From the NCBI RefSeq assembly GCF_000264995.1, contig NW_006767438.1, positions 1,025,784 to 1,089,783 on the forward strand: DNA of 64,000 nt, read 5' to 3'. The position numbers were made by a program, and so were the translations under genes. Of this stretch, positions 35,101-46,295 are shown one piece after another; positions within the stretch are counted from its first letter, which is position 1, and each line of letters starts with the position of its first letter. This DNA is from Punctularia strigosozonata HHB-11173 SS5 (Eukaryota; Basidiomycota; Agaricomycetes; Corticiales; Punctulariaceae). The notes below the pieces were generated by a model. That model was not told the origin of the DNA. It saw nothing but the letters and a program-made list of their open reading frames with translations, and did not search any database.

Positions 35101-36233
35101 GAAGAGGAGGGGGGGGGGGCAGGCCGGAAGGGGGAGCAATGCTACGTGCGCGTGTACACACACACGCCTCCCACTTCTGGGCATATACGCTCGCTGTTCC
35201 CCCGGCAGCCTCCGTCTCTTCACAATAGCATCTTCTCTCTTTCCTCTCTCGCCACGATCTCCACGACTTCCATTCTCTCTCTCCACCTTGCCCCGTCCTC
35301 GTGTTAATTTTTTACCAACCGTTCGGATATCCTGCCCCTCCCCTCCCCAAACACGTTCATGGCGCGGCACAGCACTGTACACTACCCATTCAAGCATTTC
35401 GATCTTCATCATTATCGTGTACATAAGTTAGAGTGTATCGTTATAATCGATTCTCCTATATATCACCCTTCGCTGGAATTGAGAGAAAGGGTTTTTTCTT
35501 ATAGAAAAAAAATCCCGCCGCGAGTGGACCGGGGACATCTCGAAGATGCACGGGAAAAAAATGGAGGCGCTCCCGCTCTGCTGCTTGAACGAAAGCGAGA
35601 AAGACGCGGCTTCGCCCGAGCTCTTGTGCCGACGCAAGAAGGGCGAAGAGAGAGCGATATATGCGCGGCCGGTGGCGTCGATAAATAATACTTAGGTCGG
35701 TAAGCACCGTTACGGGAACTTCGGCTCGGGTTCGGGGCGGCACCCACTACTTGTTTGGAGATGCCTATCACACACATAGTAACATACCCAGGCAGATTTC
35801 TCGAAGATACTTTATATGCGGAGAGTACAGTATGCGAGGCCACGTAGGGTTGCCTGTGCCGACAGGGCCGGTGGAGTGCGCTATGTCGGGATACTACTTA
35901 CGTTCGGCGAGACCATGAGCCGCCGGCGCTTCGTCCAAGCCGAAGAGGAAGAGAGGAGGGAAAAAAATGATGTTGAGATCGACATCATCGACGGATGGCG
36001 CCAATGGAGCGAGCGCAACGTGCAGAGAGGAAGGCAAGACAAGTAGTATACGCTATGGAAAGCAAGAGTGAGCAGCTCATTTGCCGAGTTCATTTGGCTA
36101 GTACCGCACGTGGTACTACATACAAGGTCCGATTGGTACTCCGACGTCGCCGGGAATTTTTGCGCGTTTCTGAGCCGACACTCGCGTCTTCACGCTTGCC
36201 ACCTGCTGCCTTCGCCTTTGCTCGACGCGAGGC
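35101..36233. other. Intergenic, no gene seen
   Basis: The first 250 bp are CT-rich 3' sequence of the small gene, starting with a G run near 35110. The rest is upstream of the helicase. Several open frames occur on both strands but none has a motif or splice partner. Confidence 0.45.
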
Positions 36234-38754
36234 ATGGCGAGCTCAACACTCTTTTTGGCTCGGGTATGCCGACGTGCAACTGCGTCGGCTCCTCCGTGTC
36301 GCCGCAGCTTGTTCGCTGCGTCGTTCAGTGAGTCTTTCTCGTAGGCATCTGTACTATATGGGAGCTGACGGTGCCCGTGCAATGTAGTAGCGAGACTGCA
36401 AGTAAGGCATAATGCGACGGCAGCGTTGCCGCGTGAGTCGAAGCAGGAAAATGCGCCTCAATGGCCTCAAGACGCTGCTTCGCTGTCAGCCAGGCAACAG
36501 AGTTCGGTGGAAGATAGTCCTTCACTAGATGGCACTCCTTCAACTACGGCTCCGGAAGCAAGCACGGCCTCCGAAGTGTCTGCCGCTGAGCCCGTCACCG
36601 CGGAATCCGAACCGAAAACGTCGACTACCCCGGAAGCGCCCACATTCCAGAGCATGAAGGGCACCATTCTCTACGATACCTGGAAAGCGATTACCGTTCG
36701 CCCGTACAAGTTCGCATACATGTCGCCCGTCCAGGCTGCCGTCCTTCCCCTCCTCCCGCAACTCACTGTTCCCTACGACTCTGAGAATCCACCCACCCTA
36801 CCGCGCGATCTACTTGTGAAGGCGAAGACAGGCACCGGCAAAACGCTCGCCTTCCTCGTCCCTGCCATCGACGCACGCATCAAGGCTATCGAGTTTTCCG
36901 GCAAGCGCGCCGTGCGTGAGGCCGGACTCGAGACGGACAAACATCTCGCCGGCCAGGCGCGCCGCAAGTTCTCGCGTGAGCACGCCGGCGCGCTCATCAT
37001 CTCGCCCACGCGCGAACTCGCGACGCAAATTGCTAACGACGCCATCAAGCTTTCGACGCACCACGACGAGTTCGGCGTGCAGCTCTTCACCGGCGGCTCG
37101 AGCAAGGGCGCGCAGATGCGCAACTGGATGCGGTCACGGAAGGACATTGTTATCGCGACACCTGGTCGGCTGCGGGATCTGCTGCAATCGGAACCGAGCG
37201 TGGCACAATCACTGGCTAAGGTACAAACGGTACGTAACTTCTTCCGTCCTCCCTTCTTCGCCAGCTAATGCATGTATGCGCCGTCTCTAGCTCATTTTGG
37301 ACGAAGCCGACACTTTGCTGGACATGGGCTTCCGCGATGACATCGACGCCATTACGGCTCAGTTGCCGCCGACGCCCGAACGGCAGACGCTTCTCTTCTC
37401 CGCCACCGTCTCGCGCGCGATCCGGCAGGTTGCCCGCTCAACGCTTGCGAAGGACCACCTCTTCATCGACTGCGTCGGTGAGGACGACTCGGGCGTGCAT
37501 ACGCACATCCCTCAATACCACACCGTCCTCCCCGAAGCGTCGGCGCAGATCCCGCACGTGCTCCGCCTTCTCGCGCGCGATCAGCTCGCGAACGCGGGCA
37601 AGAGCAAGGCCATCGTCTTCCTCCCCACCACGAAGATGACGCAGCTATTCGCGACGCTCCTCAAGGAGCTTTCCAAGGACGCCCTCCCCGCCCAGAACAG
37701 CACGCGCGTGTACGAGATTCACTCTGGCAAGGGCCAGGAGCAGCGCACGCGCGCCTCTGACGCTTTCCGCTCCGACAAATCCGGCGCGTGCGTTCTCGTC
37801 ACGTCGGACGTATCCGCGCGCGGCGTCGACTACCCGGGCGTGACGCAGGTCATCCAAGTCGGTATCCCTGCCTCGCGCGATCAATACGTGCACCGCGTCG
37901 GACGCACGGGCCGCGGCTCGCACGTTCAGGGCCGGGGCGACCTCGTCCTTCTACCCTGGGAGGGCGCTTTCGCGACGTACGAGCTGAACGAGGTGCCGCT
38001 CAAGCCGCTGACGAGCGCGGCGCTGGAGGAGGAGGTTCGCGAGCTCGCGACGCAGTTCGATGCGGACCCGAGCGGGTACTGGGAAAAGGCTACGGCAGCG
38101 GCAGCCGCTGCCAACACCTCGTCCTCCCCTATGCCGGTGGTCAAGACCCGACGGGAGCGCGAGAAGGAAGAACGCATCGCGAAGAGGACCGCGGGCCCGC
38201 GTATGTTCCGCGCGCCGGTGCTGCCCGCGCTGGTGGATATGGACGCCACGGTGAAAGACCTGCTCACGCAGCTCGACGAGGAGGCCGTCTCGGACACGTT
38301 CGGGTCCCTGCTCGGGTTCTACATCGGCCGCGTGCAGGAGCTGCGTGTGGCGCGAAGCGTGATCCTCAATGGTCTCCGCGAGTGGGCGACGGGCGCGCTC
38401 GCGATGGCCAAGCCGCCGCACGTGTCCGAGCAGTTCTTGGCGCGGATCGGGTACTTCAGCAGCGATCGGCCCCAGGAGCGCAGGGGCGGGAGCAGGGGAG
38501 GATTTGGAGGAGATAGGAGGGGCGGGTTTGGTGGAGGCGACAGGAGGGGCGGGTTTGGTGGAGGCGACAGGAGGGGCGGGTTTGGTGGAGGCGACAGGAG
38601 AGGCGGATTTGGAGGAGGAGATAGGAAAGGCGGGTTTGGAGGAAGGGACGAGGGCAGAGGATCCAACAGGCAACCTGCGTGGGGACAGAGGGGCAGCTCA
38701 CGCAACTGGGCAGAGAAGGACGAGGGTCGCGAGAGGCGAGGGAGCCGGTACTGA
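36234..38754 (+). CDS. Mitochondrial DEAD-box RNA helicase (Mss116-like)
   Basis: An ATP-dependent RNA helicase or chaperone, probably for mitochondrial intron splicing and translation. Three exons: 36234-36327, 36388-37229 and 37291-38754. The first exon starts MASSTLFLARVCRRATASA, Arg-rich with no acidic residues, a good mitochondrial presequence; this sets the start upstream of the long open frame. Motifs appear in order: AKTGTGKT (I), PTRELATQ (Ia), TPGRL (Ib), DEAD (II), SAT (III), AIVFLPT (IV), TSDVSARGVDYPGV (V) and HRVGRTGRG (VI). A helical C-terminal extension follows, as in Mss116-type proteins. The tail is a run of RRGGFGGGD repeats ending in a basic stretch, likely to bind RNA. 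All exons are in frame. The orthologue assignment to Mss116 is likely but not certain within this paralogue-rich family. Confidence 0.9.
38515..38649 (+). repeat. 27-bp minisatellite in the helicase tail, five units
   Basis: Units start at 38515, 38542, 38569, 38596 and 38623, each encoding nine residues of the RRGGFGGGD type. The first three are identical at the DNA level; the last two are diverged. Being a multiple of three, copy-number change keeps the frame. Confidence 0.85.
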
Positions 38755-39063
38755 GCGTTAGGCTCAGACGGGGTGGCACGTTCGAGGTGCCTTGAGGTTT
38801 ATTAGACGCTTGGGGTGCTCGCCCAGCAGGGTATCCTTGGCCATTCGCACTGCATGGCACAGTGCAGCACCATCGATGTAAATTATTCTTGCTTAATTCT
38901 GTATCCATAGGAGCACATTAATGCAATACACACACATCACACGGAAGAATCTTTTGGCGCTGGGACTGATCTGTTTGCATGTCTACACCTGAACAACATT
39001 GAATTGCGAACAGCGACGAGGTGAATTGTATACAAGACCATTCGAGATGGAAAGGGGGCAGAA
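38755..39063. other. Intergenic between convergent genes
   Basis: These 309 bp hold the 3' ends of the helicase (plus) and CTP synthase (minus). No gene, repeat or clear terminator hairpin was recognised. Confidence 0.5.
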
Positions 39064-41483
39064 CTATGCAGAACCGTTGGCGACCCCGTTTGCCTGTGGC
39101 GTCTCTGTCGGGAGCGGCTCCCCCTCGTTCCTCAGCAACGCCTCGCTGACCATCGCGTGCTCCGGATGCGGGGGCTTGAACGTCTTGCGCTGCGCTTCCA
39201 TTTGCGCCTGCAGCACGCTCGGCCCGCACGCCGCGGCAACGAAGCCCAAGAATGGCGGGGAGGGGTTCAACGGACGCGTGCAAAACTCAGGGTGCGCCTG
39301 CAGGCCGACGAAGTACGGGTGATCGAGCAGTTCGAGGCACTGCATCCGCTCGCCCTTCTCGTCCTTGCCGATGAACGGCAGCCCGCTCGCCTCGATCTGC
39401 TCGACGTGCGGGGGCGAGATCTCATATCGGTGCCGGTGACGCTCCCAGATCTTGCCTGCGCCGGCGTAGAGCGCGCGCACCTTGCTCCAGGACTCGGTTC
39501 CCTCCGAGAAGACCGTCGGCCGGAGGCCGAGACGCATCGTACCGCCCATATGAGTCTTTGAAATCTCCGGCATGAAGACCACTACGGAGGGTGAGGATGG
39601 CGAATCTGGAACGAATTCAGCGGAGTTGGCGCCTATGTAGAGCAGTATGTTAGTGGAGGAGCTTCCTGTTCGAGAAGATAATGTTACCCTGTAAGCCCAG
39701 AACGTTGCGACACCATTCAATCACCGCGCATTGGAAGCCAAGGCATATGCCCAAGAAGGGCTTTTTCTGCTCGCGAGCCCATTTGATGGCAAGTATCATG
39801 CCCTCAATCCCGCGGCTACCAAATCCACCTGGGACGAGAATGCCGCTGGGTACGGTTAGGCGTAAGCGTCGGAAGCCGCATTCACTCAAGCCGTCACGTA
39901 CTCTGCGCCGACGACGAGTCTCCAGGCGTCATGATACTTGGCGGGTTCCTGCTCTTGCATCTCGGGTTGCAAGTTTTCGGATTCAACCCACTAACCTCGC
40001 AAGGATAAATAAGGCTGGAGTCTTCGGTGAAAGTTAAGATATGGGCGTACGTGGATGATCAACCTCCGCTGGCAGCGTAACGCAGAATGCTCGAGCGACT
40101 TGACGACCGACATGTAGGAGTCCTTGAAGTCCGTGTACTTGCCGACGAGAGCAATTGACACAGTCTCAAAGAACCTCTCCTGCCTATGAAGAGGCGAGAT
40201 GAGCCGAAGATACGGAAAAAATCAGAGAGCGAGCGCACCCAGTAGTCATCTGCTTCCAACGATTCTCGATGCTCTGACCGCGCTCCAACATAGCAGGACT
40301 GATGTTGACGCTGTCCAGATTCAAACGTTTTCGGAGATATTTCACGATTCCTTGTGATTGAAGGAGGAGCGGGACGTGGTAGACGGAGGCTAGGTCGTGC
40401 ACACCGATGACCTGATCCGGGTGGACATGGCAGAACATAGAGATCTTCTCCTTTGTAGCAGTTTCAAGAGGCTTCGAGACGGTCAGACGACATGCGATCT
40501 ATGAAAAAATCGGATGAGAGGCAGTTTGGTAGGCAGACGCTATATAACCGTACGAGATCGGGAAGGAGTCCGAGACCCCGCAGTGCGTGCACGGTCGTCT
40601 GCGTGGGCTTCGTCTTTTGCTCGCCGTGCATGTCGGGCACGAGAGAGACGTGGATGAGGGCGAAGTTTTCGTGGCCAACGCGGAACTGGAACTGGCGCAT
40701 GGCTTCTACGAAGGGCGCGGACTCGATGTCACCAACAGTTCCACCGAGCTATGATTTATGAGTTTTGAGGGTCGCAAAAAAGGTGGCCCATAGCACGTAC
40801 CTCAACAATGCAGACATCGGGCTCCGTACCCGTCTCATCTGCCGGAATCTTAGAGACGCGTTCTATCCACTCCTGAATAGCATTCGTGAGGTGTGGTACG
40901 ATCTGCAAGTCATCAGTATAATTTTTCTAGGAAAGCTGTACCGCTAGGCACATACCTGCACAGTCTTCCCAAGATAGTCTCCCCGGCGCTGGGTAGAACA
41001 CGAAAGTCGATAAGAGCACGGACTACCGTGTCACGACTGTTCCTCGTACCTCCTTCTCAATGACGTCCCTGTAAACCTTGCCCGTCGTGATGTTGTTATC
41101 GCGAGAGAGCGTGACATCAAGATATCGCTCGTAGTTTCCCAGATCAAGATCGACCTCGCCGCCGTCGTTCAGCACGTAAACCTCCCCTAGACGCATGTTT
41201 CAGAGGGGGTGCCACAATGCAACGCAACGCTTAGGGCTCACCGTGCTCGGATGGGCGCATAGTCCCCGCATCTATGTTCATATACGGGTCGATCTTAATC
41301 GCCGTGACCTTCAGCCCGGCGGTCTTGAGCAGCAGGCCGGTCGATGAGGCTAGCAGAAACAGTCCATGGGATACGTCGACTTGAATGGTGAAAGCGAGAA
41401 AAGACGCGAAGGCGACGCGTACCAATGACCCCTTTGCCGATGCCGCTGACGACGCCGCCGGATACGAGGATGTACTTGGTCAT
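39064..41483 (-). CDS. URA7: CTP synthase
   Basis: CTP synthase makes CTP from UTP, ATP and glutamine in the cytosol. The start [20 protein letters not shown] at 41483 is the family's universal N-terminus. The amidoligase domain continues with [64 protein letters not shown] and the TKPTQ segment. The glutamine amidotransferase half has [12 protein letters not shown], the nucleophile in FLGICLGFQ, and the HPEF triad end. It closes with a short fungal tail ending ANGVANGSA at 39064. About nine introns break the gene, all consistent with GT-AG. Everything reads in one frame and the domain order is complete. It is divergent from TSR3 with 436 bp between start codons. Confidence 0.93.
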
Positions 41484-41919
41484 CGTCGCGTGCAGGGAGC
41501 TCGGGGTAGAGGAGTCAAACGAAACAATTTGCTGCAGGGCCCGCAGAATTGACCGTGCGAAATCGTTCCCGATTCGGCCAATCTCAGATCCGCGGTTACC
41601 AAACGTCTGCTCGAGACTAAAGTACAATTCACTCAAGGATTTTACCGTCTGGCGGACTTGCACAGGAGTCAATCAGAAATTAGCTAGTATATATATATCA
41701 TGTGAAGCGTTGTAATGCTAGGCTTTGCGATCACAGAGCCACCGCAAGGTGACCGCAAGTGGCAGTGCCGCGCGCGTTTTTGAGTTCATAGTTTCGGCGC
41801 TTGATGAGACATATAGGCGCCGTTCTCTCTTCGCCTCGCACTTTGCAGCGAACTTTGCTCGCCAATCAATCAGACCGAAATCAGACCGATTCAATACCCA
41901 GGCTCATAAAAAATTGTAT
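41484..41919. promoter_or_regulatory. Bidirectional promoter region of CTP synthase and TSR3
   Basis: These 436 bp separate two divergent start codons of growth-related genes (nucleotide synthesis and ribosome maturation). No TATA box is evident near either start. An AT-rich TATATATATCATG stretch lies near 41690, roughly in the middle. Confidence 0.4.
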
Positions 41920-43261
41920 ATGGCAAAGAAGTCTGGAGGACCGTCACGGTCCCAACGAGGTGCTGGCTCGCGCGGTAGGGCAAGGGGCAGAGGCGCACCA
42001 AGAGCAGTTCATCGCGCAATGTACGAGGGCCAGACGGAGAGACCGGATAGCGCTATTGATGACCCTGAACTTGACCTGAGCGACCAAGGTGCGCAAACTC
42101 CGTCATTCAGGTCAGTCGACCATTGCTGATTTCGAGACGCAGGGTCAGGATCCGACGCCGACTCGGACGATGGTTCAGCGCCTCGCGCGGTCAGCATAGA
42201 CGTTCCGGTAGCTATGTGGGTATGTAGGCAGAGCACACTTCCCTGGTATCAAAGCTGAACATGAGTACCGCAGGATTTTGACCACTGTGACCCTCGCCGT
42301 TGCTCCGGCAAGAAACTCTCCCGCCTGGGATTGATCAAAGATCTACGCGTGGGCCAGAGGTTTCGAGGCATTGTGCTCTCGTGAGCGTCCCCTTTTGTCA
42401 GTCCTCCTCCTCTACTTCCTCTTCTCTGTCCATCCCACGCATTATTCGGGCAGTCTGGCTGACTTTTATACGTTCACAGCCCCAGAGGGACACAGCCAAT
42501 CTCTCCCGCCGATAGAGACATTATCCTTCAATCGGGCCTTGCGGTCGTAGAATGTTCTTGGGCTCGCTTGGAAGATGTACCCTTCGCGAAGATCGCAAGT
42601 CCTCATGAACGTTTGTGTGAGCACCAAGTTCTTGCTACAGTATGCTTCCTAGGTTCTGACCTTGCATGAAGTGCCTTACCTTGTTGCTGCCAACCCGACA
42701 AATTACGGAAAACCTTGGAAGCTTAATTGCGTCGAGGCTCTCGCCGCGGCGTTCTACATAACGGGGTACGTCATCCTTACCATGTTTCTCCAGCTCGTGA
42801 GAAACTGATGGGATTCCCTGTGGCGTTGAGCAGCTTTGAAGACTACGGCCACGCTCTTCTATCCCGCTTCGGGTGGGGTCCTGGTCTTTACGCCATCAAC
42901 AAGTACGCTAGGACGATTCAGCACCTGAACAACGGACTAACGTGACGTTGCGGTCTTTCTTAGGGAGTACATAGCCCGATACAGAATGTGCACCAGTGCA
43001 GAGGAAATTTCTGCCGTTCAGGAGGATATACTCGAAGGAATCTCACGAGATCGTGAGCGTGTAAGAGACGAGAAGGCGAAAGGTATGTCGAATAGACTTG
43101 TTCTGCCCTCGTAGCGTGTGGCCCCGGTCTGACACTCCATCCTTTTAGCTGCCGAAGGTGCGGATGGTTATGGAGAGGACCTACTCGTCGCGAATCCGAA
43201 TCATCGAGGCTGGGACGCGGATGACAATGAGGGGGACGGGGATTCTGAGGAGGCGACCTAG
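41920..43261 (+). CDS. TSR3: 18S rRNA aminocarboxypropyltransferase
   Basis: Tsr3 transfers the aminocarboxypropyl group of S-adenosylmethionine to a hypermodified pseudouridine of 18S rRNA during late 40S maturation. A basic N-terminus ([20 protein letters not shown]) and an acidic linker lead to the family core: [17 protein letters not shown], then [60 protein letters not shown] and [20 protein letters not shown]. The substrate-pocket regions and the SPF1-like region are all present. The C-terminal exons read [14 protein letters not shown], then [15 protein letters not shown], and end in an acidic tail ([12 protein letters not shown]). At least seven short introns splice in frame. It looks complete. 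Confidence 0.92.
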
Positions 43262-43502
43262 CTGGGGTCAAATTCGGAGCTGGAAAGAGGAGCGAAAGTA
43301 GCAGCGTCGAGCAGGCGTTCGATAAAAAGGACCCCGCAGAAGAGTTTCTTTTGCACTGCAGCAGATCGTTGTGGATATAGATTCACACATATATATTGGG
43401 ATCACCGACAGCTATGATTCACAGGGGAAGCCCAATAGCGTAACCCAGTAAACAAGGCGCAAAAAACCCTCGTATATCGCTAACGGGAAGGAAATATATA
43501 AC

Positions 43503-44897
43503 TTAGAGGGTGCCGGGGTCGGTGCTCGGGTCGTCGTTGTCGGTGGCCGGGCCGTCGGTGTCGACGGATGGGCAAATCTGAGAGCCGTCCGGGCAGTGCG
43601 GGATCAACGTCTCGGTTGCGCCGCCTGAGAGAGGCAATCAGCGCTCGTCCGTGCGAATACAGACCTAAGATACTTACGGTCAGAGGTGAGAGTAGGGAAG
43701 GTGCGCGCGTTGCAGGCGATCTGGAGGTCGGCGGGGCCTTTGGTCGCGGGGAAGGACGCGGGCTTGACGGCGACGGTGCTGGCCGGTGGGACGACCTCAG
43801 AGCAGTCGATCAGGTTCCTGGTGTTCTGGCCAAGAGTGGCGAGCTTGGCCATCGCGTTCTTGAAGCTGGTGGCCATGAACTCCTGCTGGTTGACGAAGCC
43901 CTGCCAGAAGCAGGCTGTGCGCGGGTCGCGGGCGAGCGCGAAGTCGGACTGGAGGCGGAGCTCGCCGGTGTCGTTGCCGCTGCCAACGGGGAGGGGGGAG
44001 GCGGCCTGGGCGTCGCTGGGACCAGCTCCGGGGAATCCGGTGCCCTCGAGCAAGACCTCGAGGAAGATCTGGGTGTCCATCACGAACGGGGTCTACGGGG
44101 CACAAAAATGAGCAAATGGGCGCGCGTTTCAGTTTCGTTTAACTCACCGAGTCAAAGGGAGCGGCGTCGATAGTGAGGTCGACCTTGTCCGCACGCGCGA
44201 TACTGTGAGAAGCCAGGAGGGAGATAACCTCGAAGGGAGAGAAATTGCCAGCGTCTGCGAAACGGTCGAGGATGGTGTCGACGCTGTCCTGCGGCTCGGG
44301 GACGAGACCTTCGATGGACGGGTGGGTCGCGTTCGGGCGGCCGGCGAGGAACTGGATGCGGGGTGCACCAGGGCAGTTGGTCAGTGCGACGGCACCAGCG
44401 AACTGGACGAGGTCGCCGGCGGAGACTTTGTGCCTCTGCAGGAACGGCAGCAGGTTGTTGACACTGTCGGAGATACCGTCGTTGGCGAAGAACTCGGGCT
44501 CGACTGTGGGGAAGAGCAGGACAGAGCCGTCAGCACCGGTGCCGCTGTGAGTCGGGGTCAGACGCTGGCTCCGGAGACACATCGCTATGAAGGTTACTTA
44601 CGCCTTCGGGCCGAGCTTCTGGCTGATTCCAATGGCGTCGTGGAACGTCAGACGGAGGATCTCATGCGCTATAGCACCGTTAGCGAACGATCATGTAGTC
44701 GAAGGCAGGAATTTACCAGTTTCACCGCACTCGTTCTCGAGGACGTTCTCCTGCAGGTCCTTTGCGAGCGGGATGAACGCGCAGCAGGCAGAGTTGGAGA
44801 CGCGGGTGCCATCGGAGCAGATCGCGGCCTCCGCGGTCGGGGCGGCGCGAGTGACAGCGGCGAGGGCGGTGAGGGCGAGAAGAGACGCGAAAGCCAT
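43503..44897 (-). CDS. mnp: Manganese peroxidase (class II fungal heme peroxidase), secreted
   Basis: Oxidises Mn(II) to Mn(III) with hydrogen peroxide; the chelated Mn(III) attacks lignin outside the cell. The signal peptide [20 protein letters not shown] (44897) is followed by [16 protein letters not shown]. The distal heme side is [16 protein letters not shown], with catalytic Arg and His and both Mn-binding Glu residues. The proximal side is [15 protein letters not shown], with the heme-ligand His and the third Mn ligand Asp. The residue that is the surface Trp in lignin and versatile peroxidases is Ser here, so this is a true Mn peroxidase. The C-terminal [12 protein letters not shown] holds the extra Cys-x6-Cys pair seen in classical Mn peroxidases, and the tail ends DPGTL. 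Introns at about 44112-44150, 44560-44600 and 44667-44715 splice in frame. It looks intact. Confidence 0.93.
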
Positions 44898-44979
44898 TGC
44901 TATGCGTATGCCCGAGAGTAGGAGTTGAGCGAGTAGAAGGCTCGATGTCCTGAGGAAACTATGCCGCAACTCGTTCGCC

Positions 44980-45003
44980 TTTTATACCTCTCTCGAGGGC
45001 GCA
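44980..45003 (-). promoter_or_regulatory. Manganese peroxidase promoter: TATA box and metal-response-like element
   Basis: On the minus strand TATAAAA (44986-44980) lies about 83 bp before the start codon. Eleven bases further upstream, TGCGCCC (45003-44997) fits the metal-response consensus TGCRCNC that has been reported upstream of other Mn peroxidase genes. A single match to a short consensus is weak evidence. Confidence 0.5.
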
Positions 45004-46230
45004 CACATTTCGCCGGCGTGCAGACCTCCATGAGCGCCGTGCCTGTTCATTCTACCAATTGCACCGCGACGATTTGCTCGGTCACAGAAGCGTGGACGCG
45101 AATGAGTTCGGATCAAGATGTTTGTTGAGGAACTTGAGAATGCAAGACCCGAAGGTAGGGATCGAGCAAACCGAATGGGCGCTTTGCAAACACTCCGGGC
45201 CCTCTGTCGTGGATGAAGTAGCACCGACAAGAAGGTAAGCCTCACGCAGACAGATGCTCTTGGCAGCGTAGATGCATATCAAGGACGTATATGGTCATGA
45301 GAACGCTGACTTCCACACGTTGAACCTGTCGTTTGGGCCTATTCCAGGCTGTAGAAGTTGAGGAATAGAGTGAGATGGCTATTTTTACTCACTATGGAGC
45401 GTTGCGCATGGAACGGCGGTATTCTCACCACCATAGCCGCGCCCACAGGAGACCAAAGTAACGGGAGCCCGCTGCAAAGACTACCGAAACAGCGTCTCAG
45501 CGATGAAGGCGAGGCCGGCCATCCTAGCGCCACTTCTCAGCAGGATAGCACTCAAATCGCATCGGTGAAACGAACGTTGCTCGACAACCTTGCGGGTTCA
45601 TTCGAAAGCGACGAGCGTCCAAATGAGCAAAGACGACGAGCTCTGGAGGAGCTGTTACCAGCGTGGTCAATAAGCTTGTGCTCGCTCGTTCCATGAATAC
45701 GGTACGCCTCTACCGTCGCTCCCGTGCGCGTGAATACATGGATAAAGGCAATTCGGCAATGAGAACATCCTTTCTCGACGCTGTCTGGAACTAGCAAGTT
45801 TCCCGGAAGCCGGAAGTCGTTCGTGTCAATGTTCACAGGCCTCGGTACAGGTTCGAATGGCCCGGAGGCTGCGAAGGTGAGAGTGAGCGTTATGCCCACG
45901 TGCATGGCATGGCGATTCTTTTCCACGCTTGACAGAATTTACCCCACGGTCAGCGAGGTGGGAGAGGCCTGATCCGAACCTTCCTTTGCCTCTAGTTGTC
46001 CCCTTCGATTGTGGTCTTGTTGCAAACTTCACCTCACGAGTTGCGCTGGAATACTGAGAGAATAGCCCGCAAGAGTATGCACCACTCGTACACCACGCAC
46101 GGTTAGCTCAGGGGACACCGGTGACAAGCGAGTTCCGCTGTCGGAGTGCATGCGGTGGTGCCTGGTCTGGGCACGCTGAGTTGGACAGGCGCCCCAAGGC
46201 TTTTCAAGATGTACCGCCAGGCCGTTAAGA
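45004..46230. other. Intergenic between divergent secreted-enzyme genes
   Basis: About 1.2 kb of upstream sequence for the peroxidase (minus) and the nuclease (plus). A minus-strand open frame (45926-45552, 124 codons) and a plus-strand one (45358-45696) have no recognisable domain. Either could be a small lineage-specific gene but I would not call one. Confidence 0.4.
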
Positions 46231-46236
46231 TATAAG
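46231..46236 (+). promoter_or_regulatory. TATA-like element of the S1/P1 nuclease gene
   Basis: TATAAG lies 60-65 bp upstream of the ATG at 46296, in an otherwise GC-rich region. Confidence 0.4.
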
Positions 46237-46295
46237 ATATTCAGAGCAAGCGGGAGGGGTTCTCTTGACACCCACAGGGCATCACCACAGTCACC

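Noticed and set aside
34711-35424. 237-codon minus-strand open frame
   Set aside because: Mirror of the GC-rich small gene and its CT-rich 3' sequence.
37951-38673. Long minus-strand open frame of 240 codons
   Set aside because: Shadow of the helicase coding strand and its repeats, with Pro/Ser repeat composition mirrored from RGG codons.
45358-45926. Overlapping open frames on both strands between peroxidase and nuclease
   Set aside because: No recognisable domain, no clear splice structure; more likely promoter DNA.
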